Shown piece after piece: positions 1-9,650 of a DNA stretch of 64,000 nt (position 1 is its first letter; every line of letters begins with the position of its first letter). The position numbers and the translations under genes are program-made. The DNA lies in the NCBI GenBank assembly GCA_963739645.1, contig CAVUBM010000088.1, forward strand, positions 1-64,000, written 5' to 3'. Source of the DNA: JASHPR01 sp963739645 (GTDB lineage: Bacteria; Actinomycetota; Actinomycetes; Streptosporangiales; Streptosporangiaceae). A model generated the notes under the pieces. It made no database searches and was not told where the DNA came from. It saw only the letters and a list, made by a program, of their open reading frames with translations.

Positions 1-1643
1 GGGGCCGGGGACGCGGGCCAGGGCGCCCGGGCGCACCAGATCACGCGGGCCGGGGACTCCTACATCAGGCATTACTCGGTTCCGCTCGTGGCGAAGGCCC
101 GGCAGGACCTGGACTCCGCGCGGACCGTGCCTGTGACCGAGGAGGGGGAGCGCCGCGTCGACGCGCTCCGGGGCAGGTTCGAGCGGTTCGTGACGCTCGA
201 GAGCCAGATCTTCGAGGTGGGCCAGGACGGGGCCGACACGCTGGCCGACCGGGCGCTCGTCGCGGCGTCGGTCAGCGTCGGGGGCTCGATCATCCTCATC
301 CTGCTCTCCGGGGTCTACCTGGCCAGGTCGGTGGTCCAGCCGGTACGCCGGGCGTCGGCGATGGCGGGCCGCGTGGCGGGCGGGGATCTCACCGTGCGGA
401 TGACCGAGGCCGGGCCCGGTGAGGTTGGCGTGCTGGAACGCGCGTTCAACGTCATGACGGACTCGCTGGAGACCAGCCGCGACGACCTGCGCCGCATCGC
501 GCAGGAGCAGGCGGCGCTGCGGCGGGTCGCGACGCTCGTCGCGCGCGGGGTCTCCCCGCCCGAGGTGTTCGGCGCGGTCGCGGCCGAAACCGGGCGCGTG
601 CTGGGAGCCGAAGGCACGGCCGTGGCCCGGTTCGAGCCGGACGGCACCGCGACCGTCGCCGGGTCCTGGGACCGGCCCGGCCAGCCCGGGCTGGGGCTCC
701 CGCTGGGATCACGCTGGCCAGCCGAGGGGGAAGTCGTCGCCGGGCGGGTGCAGCGCACCGGCGAGCCAGCCCGGGTCGCCAGCTACGAGGCCGAGGGCGG
801 GGCCGCGTCGGCCTGGGCCGCCGGGCACGGGATCCGGCTCCTCGGTGGGCAGCCCGATCATCGTGGAAGGGCAGCTGTGGGGTGCGGTCATCGCGCTGTC
901 GGGCCCATCGGGAACGCACCCGGAGAGCACCGAGGAGCGCCTGCGCGCCTTCACCGAGCTCGTGGCCATGGCCGTCGCGAACACCGAGAGCCGTGCTCAG
1001 CTGGCGGCCTCCCGCGCACGGGTCGTCACCGCGGCCGACGAGACCCGCCGCCGCATCGAGCGCGACCTCCACGACGGGGCACAGCACCGCCTGATCTCGC
1101 TCGCGCTCGAGCTGCGGGCCGCCGAGGCCCAGGTGCCGCCGGAGCAGCGGGGCCTGACGGCCCAGTGGTCCCGGACCGCGCAGGGCCTGGCCGACGTGGT
1201 CGAGGAGCTCAGGGAGATCTCCCGGGGCCTGCATCCGGCGATCCTGGAGAAGGGCGGTCTCGGGCCTGCCCTGCGGGCGCTCGCCCGCCGCGCCGCCGTC
1301 CCGGTCGAGCTCAGCGTGGGCGTCAGCGGGAGACTCCCGCCACGCGTCGAAGCCGCTGCCTACTACGTCGTGTCGGAGGCGCTGACGAACGCGGCCAAGC
1401 ACGCCACGGCCTCCGTGGCACGGGTCGAGATCGGGGTCGCCGACGAGACCCTGCGACTGCTGGTTCGGGACGACGGAACCGGCGGGGCAGATCCGTCGCG
1501 CGGTTCGGGGCTTATCGGCCTCAGCGACCGCGTGGAGGCGGTCGGCGGGAGGTTCGAGGTCACCAGCCCGCCGCGGCGACGGCACGACGCTGCGGGTCAC
1601 CATCCCGGTCCGGCCGGCCGCGACGGGGACAGAACCCGGCTGA
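1..1643 (+). CDS. Sensor histidine kinase (HAMP-GAF-HisKA_3), 5' truncated, two frameshifts
   Basis: Membrane-bound two-component sensor kinase of the NarL/DesK class. The gene enters from before the window. In order: an extracytoplasmic helical sensor part, a membrane helix near residues 85-107, a HAMP linker, a GAF domain from about residue 180, the HisKA_3 phospho-acceptor box ERDLHDGAQHR (His near nt 1075) and an HATPase domain. The reading frame breaks near 838 inside GAF, where one surplus C explains the break. It breaks again near 1570; correcting this restores the GDGTTLRVTIPV G2 box and a TGA at 1641. No response regulator is adjacent in the window. Family is secure; the intact N-terminus is unseen. 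Confidence 0.82.
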
Positions 1644-1644
1644 A

Positions 1645-2283
1645 CTACCAGTCCGGGTGGTCGATGTCCACCGCCGGCAGGTCCTGCACCTCTTTCTTGC
1701 TGAGGTTGAGCGCGATCCCGTCCTCGATCCCGGTGACGGCGCCAATCGGGATGGCCACCTCCTTGCGGCCCCACAGGTGACCCTCCTTCAGCAGCACGTG
1801 GGTCACGTGATGACTGGCCGGGTCGATGACCAGGCCCTCCACGTGCCCGATGCTGCCGTCGGTGGCGTGCACGTGCTCGCCGCGGCGCACGTCGACCTCG
1901 CCCGTTGGCACGGTGTCGTACGTCTCGACCTGCGAGTTGATCTCCGTGGCCGGACCGGGAACGCCCAGCCGGTAATAGGGGTTGTACGCGACCTGCTCGG
2001 GGCCGTAGTCCGCGTACCCCTTGGACCCCGGTATGTACTGGGTCTCCTCCGCATAGTCGAAGTCCCTGAACTCCGCGAGCGTGCAGTTGATCTTGATCTC
2101 GTCGCCCGCCGTCTCGATCTGCTCGATCGGGACCAGCCGGGCGAGCCCCTCGCGGCCGGGCGGCTCGACCACGAGGTGGGTGAGCGTGTCCGCGACGGGG
2201 TCGATGATCACGCGAACCATCTCGCCGGCGGGCCCGTCGCTGCAGCGGGCGTGGGCTCCGATGGTAAACGGCGTCTTCGTCAT
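1645..2283 (-). CDS. PRC-barrel domain protein
   Basis: 212-residue protein with two PRC-barrel-like halves (about residues 1-80 and 115-212). PRC-barrels occur in RimM and photosynthetic reaction-centre H subunit and in many stand-alone actinobacterial proteins of unknown role. No signal peptide or membrane segment is seen, so it is probably cytoplasmic. The start was set at ATG 2283 because AGGAGA lies just upstream; an upstream in-frame extension lacks such a site and is arginine/proline-rich. Its stop lies one base beyond the kinase stop, so the two genes converge. Biological role is unknown. Confidence 0.8.
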   Translation of the reverse strand: MTKTPFTIGAHARCSDGPAGEMVRVIIDPVADTLTHLVVEPPGREGLARLVPIEQIETAGDEIKINCTLAEFRDFDYAEETQYIPGSKGYADYGPEQVAYNPYYRLGVPGPATEINSQVETYDTVPTGEVDVRRGEHVHATDGSIGHVEGLVIDPASHHVTHVLLKEGHLWGRKEVAIPIGAVTGIEDGIALNLSKKEVQDLPAVDIDHPDW

Positions 2284-2560
2284 GGCCGCTCTCCTCTGCC
2301 TGGTGAACGAGTCGCTGGGGTGGTGCCCGGCGGTCCGGGCCGAAGGCAGTCTGTTGCGCGAGTAAATCGTGGCACGGATTCCCGGCCGGGGCACGGCTGG
2401 GGGGGCCGCGGCCGGGCCGGAGCGCCGCGGTGGGCCGGAGCGCCGAACTCGGTGTACTGTCCGGCCCTCATGCCTGTCGGTCAATCATTCGTCACATAAA
2501 GGTAAAGCTTGCACGTCAGACCCAGGGTGCTCATAAGGCTGTTTACCGTACAATCCAGGC
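2284..2560. promoter_or_regulatory. Divergent intergenic region between PRC gene and glycosidase
   Basis: This 277-bp stretch separates two divergent genes and must hold both promoters. The part near 2480-2560 is AT-richer than its surroundings, fitting a promoter for the glycosidase. I see no convincing inverted repeat or riboswitch. Confidence 0.4.
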
Positions 2561-5016
2561 ATGGATCCGGGCCCCCGCCGGAACGACAGCCCGCCCCCTT
2601 TCCCATCGCGGCGCGCGGTCTTGTGCGGTGGGATGCTGGTCTCGCTCGCGGCCGCGGGCACCACGGCCCGCGCCGGGGCCCGGGCCGCGACGGCCCCGTC
2701 CTCCCGGGCCGGGATCACCCCGTCCCCCAGCCGGCTGAGGGCGCTCAGACCACGTCCGTCTTCGGGTTCAACACGGGCTGGCTGTTCGGCGGCGAATACA
2801 CAGACGGCTCCGAAGATCCGGGATACGACGACAGCGGCTTCACCCCGGTCACGCTCCCGCACACGGTGACCCCGCTGTCCTGGGGCCAGTGGGACCCCGC
2901 GGCCTGGGAGAAGGTCTGGATCTACCGCAAGCACTTCGCCGTGCCCGGGCTCAGTCCCGGCGACCGCGTGTTCGCCGACTTCGACGGCGTGATGACCAGC
3001 GCCACGGTGATGGTCAACGGGCGGGTGCTCACCGCGCACCGGGGCGGGTATCTGCCGTGGTCGACGGAGCTGACCGGAGGCATTACCGGCGACCGGAGCG
3101 TAATGGCGGTCATCGTGGATTCGCGGTGGCTGCCGGTGCCGCCCGACGGCGCGCCCGCTGGCGCCGGGTCCGTCGACTACCTCCAGCCCGGCGGCATCTA
3201 CCGTGACGTCACGCTGCGCGTGGTGCCCGAGGTCTTCCTGTCGGACGTGTTCGTCAAGCCGGTTCTCGGCCCCGGGCGGAGCGTGGAGGTGCAGGCCACG
3301 ATCGACGCCGCGGCCGTGCCCGCGGGCTCGGTCCGGGTCACCGCCGAGCTCAGGGACGCCTCCGTCGTGCTGGGCACCGGATCGGCCCTGGTCACGATCA
3401 CCGGAACCGGGACCACGGTCACCGATCTCAGCATCACCGGGATCGGCGGCGTGACCCCGTGGTCCCCGGACCTGCCGAAGCTGTACACGGTCCGGGCCAC
3501 GCTCGAGGCGCCGGCAGGGCGGCCGCACACGGCCGAGGTCAGGACCGGTTTCCGTGAGGCCGTGTTCCGGGCCGACGGCTTCTACCTGAACGGCGAGCGG
3601 CTGCAGATCTTCGGCCTGAACCGGCATCAGCTCTTCCCGTACACCGGCATGGCGGCCGCGGCCCGGCTGCAGCGCCGGGACGCGGAGATCCTCAAGCTCG
3701 AGCTGAACTGCAACATGGTCCGCTGCTCGCACTACCCGCAGTCCCCGCACTTCCTTGACGCCTGCGACGAGCTCGGCCTCATGGTCTGGCAGGAGGCCCC
3801 CGGCTGGCAGTACGTGGGCGGCCCCGCGTGGCAGGACCTGGTCGTGGACAACGTCCGCGACATGGTGGTCAGGGACCGCAGCCGGCCCTCGGTGATCCTG
3901 TGGGGCACCCGGCTCAACGAGACCGTTGACCACCCCCGCCTGTACACCAGGACCCGCCAGGCGGCCGAGGACCTGGACGGCACCAGGCAGACCACGGGCG
4001 CGGCGTTCCGGCACACCGCGGCCGGCTGGGACGCGGACGTCTTCGGCTACGACGACTACCACTGCCGGGACGGGAACGCCGAGCTCGAGCCGCCGCTGCC
4101 CGGGCTGCCGTACCTGGTCAGCGAGGCCGTGGGGGCGATGGACGGGCCTCCGGCCTACCGCTGGACCGACACCGGGGCCGTGCTAGCCGACCAGGCCAGG
4201 ATGCACGCCCAGGTGCACAACACCGCCCAGGCCGACCCGCGGTACGCCGGGCTGCTCGGCTGGGCGGCCATCGACTACGCGTCGCTCAACGGCGGCATCC
4301 GGATCTGGGAGACGCTGAAGACGCCCGGCGTCCTGGACACCTTCCGGGTGCCGAAACCAGGCGCCGCGTTCTACCGGTCCCAGCGGGATCCGCTGGCCGG
4401 CCCGGTGATCCTGCCGGTCTTCTTCTGGGACTTCGGCCCGGGGTCGCCGCGGCGCGGTCCGGGCCCGCACGCCATGATCGCCACCAACTGCGACCGGCTC
4501 GAGATCTACGCCGGCGGTGAGCACCTGGCCACCGGGACCCCCGACTTCGAGGGTTTCGGCTGCCTGGACTACCCGCCGGTGTTCGCGGACCTGAGCGTGG
4601 ACGGGTCCGGCCGGCCGGAGTTGCGCATCGACGGCTACGTCGGCGGGCGCCTGGCGGCGTCGGTCCGCATGTCGGCCGACCCCTCGCGCGACCGTCTCGC
4701 GCTGACCGCGGACGACCGCTCGATCCAGGCCGACGGCACGGACACCACGCGGGTCACGTTCCTGGCGGTCGACGCCTACGGAAACCAGCGCCCGCAGGTG
4801 CGTGGCGACGTACACCTGTCGCTGACCGGGCCTGCGGTGCTCATCGGCGACAACCCGTTCAGCTTCGGCGCCTACGGCGGAGTCGGCGGGGCGTTCGTCC
4901 GGTCCGAGCCCGGCCGGGCCGGCCTGGTCACGGTCATGGCCCAGCACCCCGACCTGGGCCGGGCCGCGGTCGGCGTGACGGTCACGCCGCCCGGGCCCGG
5001 CCCGCGCCTGCTGTGA
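2561..5016 (+). CDS. Secreted glycoside hydrolase family 2 (beta-galactosidase-like), one frameshift
   Basis: Likely exported exo-glycosidase. The ATG at 2561 opens a twin-arginine-type signal: SRRAVLCGG, then a leucine/alanine core and an AxA-like region. This part is in a different frame from the rest, so an indel lies around 2690-2745. After it come the GH2 sugar-binding jelly roll (FNTGWLFGG onward), an immunoglobulin-like domain, and a TIM barrel with the acid/base Glu in WGTRLNE (about nt 3920) and the probable nucleophile Glu in LVSEAVG (about nt 4120). A C-terminal Big-like beta domain follows. A longer start at 2509 gives no signal peptide and is disfavoured. Exact sugar specificity cannot be read. 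Confidence 0.83.
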
Positions 5017-5120
5017 CCGCGGCGGCTGACCGGCGCCGGCCGGGCGCGGCGCCGTCGATTGCTAGACGAATGCCGTCCGTATTAAGCTGACCGCGCGCGA
5101 CGACGGATCAGAGGAGCCGC

Positions 5121-6233
5121 ATGACCGGGAGCCCGCCTGCCGCGCCGCGCCGCGTGACCGTGACCGGGCTGGCCCAGCAGCGTGCCTGGCGGGTCCGTGA
5201 GCTCCCGCCCGTCGAGCAGGTCACGCCGGGCGTGTGGTCGGTGCCGGTGACGATCCCGGATAGCCCGCTCCGCTACACGCTGGCCTATCTGCTGCTCGCC
5301 GACGCCGGCGCCGTGGTCGTGGACCCGGGCTGGGAGACCGACACCGGCTGGCAGGACCTGCTGCGCGGGATGCGGTCGGCGGGCCTGACCCCGGATCGGG
5401 TCACCGGCATCGTGGTCACCCATGTGCACCTGGACCACCACGGCCTCAGCCGGCGGCTGCGCGAGGCGTCCGGGGCCTGGATCGCGATGCACACGGAGGA
5501 GGTCCAGAACCTGCCCGTGCGGATCGGGGAGGCCGTCGGCGGCGCGGTCGGCGCCCGGGCCTGGCTGGTCCGCTGCGGGGTGCCCGGCGACGTCGTGGCC
5601 GAGCTCAGCGCCGACTACGGCCTGGCCGACGCCCTGCTGCACATGGCCGAGCCCGACCGGCTGCTCAACGACGGCCAACACGTGGACCTGCCGGGCCGGC
5701 GGATCCGGGCCGTGTGGACCCCCGGGCACACGCCCGGGCACATCTGCCTGCACGACGCCGACTACGGCTTGCTGCTCACCGGGGACCACCTGCTGCCGCG
5801 GATCTCGCCCAACATCGGGCTCGCGCCTGGCACCCCGGACTCACCGCTGACTAGCTACCTCGAGTCGCTGCAGGCGATGCACGGCTACGCCGGTGCGGAG
5901 GCGCTGCCCGCCCACGAATACCGGTTCCTGGGGATCGCCGACCGGGCGGACGCCCTGGTCCGGCACCACGAGGCCCGGGCCAGGGAGGTGCTCGACGTCG
6001 TAGCCGCAGCGGGCCAGCCCATGATCTGGGAGGTGGCCACGCAGCTGACCTGGTCCCGCAGCTGGGATCAGATCACGGGGTTCATGCAGCGGGCGGCCCT
6101 GGCCGAGACCGCCGCGCACATCGAGTACCTCGAGCGGGCCGGCCAGCTGGTCCTGCGCGGCGCCCCGGCGGATGAGCCGGACCGGGTGGTCGTCACGCCC
6201 AGTGCGCACCCGCGCGTCCGCCCCATGGCCTGA
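5121..6233 (+). CDS. Metallo-beta-lactamase-fold hydrolase
   Basis: 370-residue zinc hydrolase of the LACTB2/glyoxalase II-like branch. The metal motif THVHLDHHG (HxHxDH) is near residues 99-107; the later Asp is in TGDHLLP (about residue 220) and the last His in PAHEYRF (about 264). The C-terminal 70 residues look like the winged-helix tail common in this subfamily. ATG 5121 follows AGAGGAG at good spacing. No signal peptide, so cytoplasmic. It ends 20 bp before the ATP-grasp gene and may be co-transcribed with it. Substrate is unknown. Confidence 0.85.
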   Translation: MTGSPPAAPRRVTVTGLAQQRAWRVRELPPVEQVTPGVWSVPVTIPDSPLRYTLAYLLLADAGAVVVDPGWETDTGWQDLLRGMRSAGLTPDRVTGIVVTHVHLDHHGLSRRLREASGAWIAMHTEEVQNLPVRIGEAVGGAVGARAWLVRCGVPGDVVAELSADYGLADALLHMAEPDRLLNDGQHVDLPGRRIRAVWTPGHTPGHICLHDADYGLLLTGDHLLPRISPNIGLAPGTPDSPLTSYLESLQAMHGYAGAEALPAHEYRFLGIADRADALVRHHEARAREVLDVVAAAGQPMIWEVATQLTWSRSWDQITGFMQRAALAETAAHIEYLERAGQLVLRGAPADEPDRVVVTPSAHPRVRPMA

Positions 6234-6253
6234 GCCACCGCATACTAGCCACT

Positions 6254-7480
6254 GTGAAGATCTTGCTGTCCGACGGCTCAGGCCTGACCGCGCGCCAGGT
6301 GGCCGGCCGTCTCTCGGAGTCCGGGCACCAGGTGGAGGCGATGTCGCCGGGCTGGCTGTGCCTGTGCCGGTTCACCCGCCACGTCCGCCGGGTGCACCGG
6401 GTGCCCAGCTACGGGGCCGACCCGCTCGGCTGGCTGGACGCGGCGCTCGCGGTCTACCGCGCGGGCGGGTTCGACGTCCTGTTCCCCACCCAGGAGCAGG
6501 TCGCGGTGCTGTCGCACTCGGCCGGGCGGTTGCAGGCCATCGGGGTGCGGACCGCGGTGCCGCCGTTCGAGGCGCTGCGCGCGCTCCAGGACAAGGTGTC
6601 GGCCGCGGCCACGCTCGGCGCCCTGGGCATCCCGCAGCCGCAGACCGCATTCCTGCGGACGGCCGAGGACCTGAGGGCGTGGCGTACGTTCCCGGTGTTC
6701 ATCAAGACCCCGATCGGCACCGCCACCGCCGCGGTGCGGCGCGTCGACTCGGCCGCGGCGCTGGGCCAGGCCGCCGGCGAGCTCGCCGGCGCGGTGTTCG
6801 CGGGCGGCGGGGTGATCGCCCAGGAACCCGCCGACGGGCCGCTGGTGATGGTTCAGGCCGTGTTCGCGCGCGGCGAGATGCTGGCCGCGCACGCGAACTT
6901 CCGGGTCAGGGAGGGCGCCAGGGGCGGCGCCAGTAACAAGCGGAGCGTCGACGAGCCCGGCGTAGTGGCCAGGCACCTTGAGGCGCTCGGCCGCGCGCTG
7001 CACTGGCACGGCGCCCTGTCGGCCGACGCGATCCTGACCGGCGCCGGGCCGGTCTTCATCGACATCAACCCGCGCCTGGTGGAGCCGGGCAACGCCTGGC
7101 GGTCCGGGGTGGACCTGGTCGGCCCGCTGCTCGACCTCGCCTGCGGGGACACGCCGCAGGCGCAGCCGCCGGGCCGCCCGGGGGTGGCCACGCACCAGTT
7201 GCTGCTGGCCGCGCTCGGCGCGGGCGCCGACGGCCGCGGGCGGCGCGGGCTGGCGGCCGAGATCCTGGCCGCGCTGACGCGTACGGGCCACTACCGGCGC
7301 AGCGCCGAGGAGCTCACCCCGGTTCGCGGTGACCCGCTGGCTGCCGTGCCCCTGGTCCTGGCCTCGGCCGCGATGCTGATTCGGCCCTCGCTGTGGAGCT
7401 GGCTGGCGGGCGGCTCCGTAGCTGGGTACGCGCTGACCCCGGCCGGCTGGGACAGCCTGCTGGCCGTCCCGCCTGCCTGA
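6254..7480 (+). CDS. ATP-grasp domain protein
   Basis: 408-residue protein resembling ATP-grasp carboxylate-amine ligases of the carbamoyl-phosphate-synthase type. An N-terminal Rossmann-like pre-ATP domain (MKILLSDGSGLTA) is followed by the ATP-grasp fold: FPVFIKTPIGTATA is the ATP-binding lysine region and VFIDINPRLVEPGNAW is the Mg-binding strand with Asp/Asn/Arg. The start is GTG 6254, with only a weak ribosome site. It is separated by 20 bp from the preceding hydrolase and converges with the XRE gene, stops 4 bp apart. Substrate unknown; a peptide-like or amide-forming ligase is the most that can be said. Confidence 0.72.
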   Translation: MKILLSDGSGLTARQVAGRLSESGHQVEAMSPGWLCLCRFTRHVRRVHRVPSYGADPLGWLDAALAVYRAGGFDVLFPTQEQVAVLSHSAGRLQAIGVRTAVPPFEALRALQDKVSAAATLGALGIPQPQTAFLRTAEDLRAWRTFPVFIKTPIGTATAAVRRVDSAAALGQAAGELAGAVFAGGGVIAQEPADGPLVMVQAVFARGEMLAAHANFRVREGARGGASNKRSVDEPGVVARHLEALGRALHWHGALSADAILTGAGPVFIDINPRLVEPGNAWRSGVDLVGPLLDLACGDTPQAQPPGRPGVATHQLLLAALGAGADGRGRRGLAAEILAALTRTGHYRRSAEELTPVRGDPLAAVPLVLASAAMLIRPSLWSWLAGGSVAGYALTPAGWDSLLAVPPA

Positions 7481-7483
7481 GGC

Positions 7484-8362
7484 CTACGCCGCGGGCCGGG
7501 GCCGGCGGGTGCGGGGGAGCCGGTGCCTGGTCTCGTCGTCTACCGGGCTGTACGCGGCGATCCGCAGGTCCGGGATCCCCGAGACGTCGAACTCGGTCCT
7601 GGTGAACGTCATCGGCCCGGCCTCGGGGTGGCGGAACCGCAGCGTCCTGGCGCCCGGCCCGGCCACCTCGTGCCGGGCCCACAGCTCGGCGAAGTCCGGG
7701 CTCAGGCTGGCCAGGCGGCGGATGTCCTCTTCCCATTCCGGGTCGCCGATGTGCTGGGCGTAGGCGGAGCGCAGCCGGGCCACCATGTGCGGGACTTCGT
7801 CGTCGTAGTTCAGCCACAGCTCGCGGGCCCGGGGCTCGGTGATCGCACACCACAGCAGGTTCTTGTGCACGCAGGGCAGGCTGTGCCAGTTCCAGAACAT
7901 GTCCTCGTGTGCGCGGTTTGAGTCGATGATGTCGAACCGGCTGTTGATCAGCACGGCCGGGAGCGGGTCGAGCGAGCGGAGCACGTCGGCGACGCCGTCG
8001 GGCCGGGCGGAGGTCTTGGCCCACGACCGCAGCGGCATGGCCTCGGCCAGCCGGTAGAGATGCCACCGCTCGGCGAAGTCGAGCTGCAGGGTCCGGGCCA
8101 CCGCGTCCAGCACCTGTGCGCTGGCGTTGATCGGCCGGCCCTGCTCCAGCCACGTGTACCAGCTGATCCCGACGCCGGCCAGCAGGGCAACCTCCTCGCG
8201 GCGCAGTCCTGGTGTCCGCCGCCGCGGCCCCGGCGGCAGCCCGACGTCCTCCGGGCGCAGCCGGGCCCGGCGCGCCTTCAGGAAGCTGCCGAGTTCTGAC
8301 CTGCGGGCCGCGTCCGGGCGGGCCGGCCGGGCCGCCCGGCTTTCCGTCTCCGTCGTGGCCAC
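7484..8362 (-). CDS. XRE-family regulator with MmyB-like ligand domain
   Basis: 292-residue DNA-binding regulator. Residues about 20-95 form the helix-turn-helix, with the family signature TPGLRREEVALLAGVG and WYTWLEQGR. Residues about 110-270 match the PAS-like MmyB ligand domain typical of many actinobacterial XRE regulators. The start is GTG 8362; no in-frame ATG is near. A perfect 10-bp-arm palindrome lies 25-47 bp upstream, suggesting autoregulation. Such proteins usually repress a neighbouring SDR or oxidoreductase; here the nearest such gene is the LLM oxidoreductase upstream. Confidence 0.85.
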   Translation of the reverse strand: MATTETESRAARPARPDAARRSELGSFLKARRARLRPEDVGLPPGPRRRTPGLRREEVALLAGVGISWYTWLEQGRPINASAQVLDAVARTLQLDFAERWHLYRLAEAMPLRSWAKTSARPDGVADVLRSLDPLPAVLINSRFDIIDSNRAHEDMFWNWHSLPCVHKNLLWCAITEPRARELWLNYDDEVPHMVARLRSAYAQHIGDPEWEEDIRRLASLSPDFAELWARHEVAGPGARTLRFRHPEAGPMTFTRTEFDVSGIPDLRIAAYSPVDDETRHRLPRTRRPRPAA

Positions 8363-8386
8363 GACCCCATGCTGCCATCCGGGTCT

Positions 8387-8409
8387 GACAAAACCGCAAC
8401 GGTTTTGTC
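8387..8409. promoter_or_regulatory. Perfect palindrome, candidate operator of the XRE gene
   Basis: GACAAAACCG-CAA-CGGTTTTGTC: arms of 10 bp with a 3-bp spacer, 25 bp before the GTG of the XRE gene. It is the most AT-rich stretch locally. Operator for autoregulation is the simplest reading. A terminator for the LLM gene is less likely, because that gene's stop is 167 bp away and a tandem repeat lies between. Confidence 0.6.
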
Positions 8410-8450
8410 CGGGCCCTGCCCGGCTTGGCCCCCGCGGCCCGGTCGGGTAG

Positions 8451-8579
8451 CCCGGTCAGTCGGCCCGGTCCTGCCACCCGGTCAGTCAGCCCGGTCCCGC
8501 GGCCCGGGTCAGTCGGCCCGGTCCCGCGGCCCGGGTCAGTCGGCCCGGTCCCGCGGCCCGGTCAGTCGGCCCGGGTCAC
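8451..8579. repeat. Tandem repeat, 26-27 bp unit, five copies
   Basis: GGTCAGTCGGCCCGGTCCCG-type unit repeated with GTCAGT at 8455, 8481, 8508, 8535 and 8561 (spacings 26, 27, 27, 26). It fills the gap between the 3' end of the LLM gene and the XRE promoter. The LLM stop codon (8576-8578) falls in the last degenerate copy, so repeat growth could have set the C-terminus. Copies are adjacent without unique spacers, so it is not CRISPR. Confidence 0.8.
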
Positions 8580-9512
8580 GGCAGCATCCCGTCGACCCGG
8601 CTGATGATGTCCCGGCACAGCCGGCCCACGCCGCCCGGGTCGTCGGTGAACTGGGACGGCTTGACGCAGAACGTGGTGAAGCCCGCCGCGGCCTGGGGCG
8701 GGATCGTGGCCAGGGCCTGGCCCAGGTCCGCCACGCTGTGGTGGTCGGGGAAGACCGCGCGGGTGCCGCCGACGAGTTCCAGATCCCCGGGGTCGCGGCC
8801 CGCGGCCAGCATCGCCTGCCGCAGCCGCAGCATGTCCTCGGCCGACGGCCAGGCCCAGCGGGTTGAACCCGGCGCCGTACTCGACGATGCGCGCCACCAT
8901 GCGGCGGTGCATCCCGGACCCGCCCAGCCACAGGGCCGGGCCCTCCGGCCGGAACGCCTTCGGCTCGAAGTACACGTCGCGGAACGAGTAGTGAGCGCCA
9001 GAGAACGCTGCGGGAGTGTCCCGCCAGAGCACCGCCCACGCCCGGAGGTGCTCGTCCAGCAGGTCGCCCCGGGCGGCGAACGGCACGCCCAGCGCGGCGT
9101 ACTCCTCCGGCAGCCAGGACACCGTCGGCTGCACCACCAGACGGCCGCGGCTGACCAGGTCCAGCGAGCCGAGCTCGCGGGCGAGCAGCAGCGGGTGCCG
9201 CAGCGGCGCGATCACCGCGCTGGCCACCAGCCGGATCTGCCCGGTGACCGCGGCGATCGCCGACAGCAGCACCAGCGAGCTCGGCCACGGCGTGGCCGGG
9301 TCCTGGTTGCCGGGCAGCGCGTACTCGCGCGGGTTGGGCATGACCCCGGCCGATCCCGCGGACGGGCCGAGCACGACGTGCTCGCTGATCATGACCGAGT
9401 CGAACCCGGCGTCCTCGGCCTCGCGGGCCCAGTGGACCAGGGCCGGCAGGTCACGGCCCGAGGTCATGGTCCAGTTCTCGCTCAGGACCAGGCACATTCG
9501 CGGCGTGCCCAT
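8576..9512 (-). CDS. LLM-class (F420/flavin-dependent) oxidoreductase, one frameshift
   Basis: About 311 residues, luciferase-like TIM barrel. N-terminal MCLVLSENWT, GFDSVMISEHV and the internal LWLGGSGMHRRMV follow the pattern of actinobacterial F420-dependent LLM proteins. The frame breaks near 8850 (GFNPLGLAVG into MLRLRQAML); one indel joins both halves. ATG 9512 follows GGGAGGGAGAGG and is preferred over an upstream start with no Shine-Dalgarno. It is downstream of the hpa operon on the same strand and could act on the same or a related aromatic compound, but nothing in the sequence gives the substrate. Confidence 0.78.
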
Positions 9513-9577
9513 GCCCTCTCCCTCCCGCCCGGCGCCCCGTCCCGGCCTGGGGCGCCCGCTGGGCTTGATCGATGTGA

Positions 9578-9595
9578 GTTTGGTGCACACCCAAC
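9578..9595. promoter_or_regulatory. Imperfect palindrome upstream of LLM gene
   Basis: GTTTGGTG-CA-CACCCAAC: 8-bp arms with one mismatch, 66 bp before the LLM start. It resembles the CGTTTG-N4-CAAACG sites elsewhere in the window, but the spacing differs, so I keep it apart as a weak relative. Confidence 0.35.
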
Positions 9596-9650
9596 TACAT
9601 CAACGCCACATCGACGACCGGCGTCGGTTGGGCGGGGTGGGCAGCGGGGG

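Noticed and set aside
2509..2560. Upstream start for the family 2 glycosidase
   Set aside because: It gives a protein without signal peptide and reads through the twin-arginine region in the wrong frame.
8451..8579. Possible CRISPR array
   Set aside because: Copies are contiguous with no unique spacers and no cas genes are nearby.
9578..9595. Sixth member of the CGTTTG-N4-CAAACG family
   Set aside because: Only the left half fits; the right half is offset and the spacer differs, so I list it as a separate weak palindrome.
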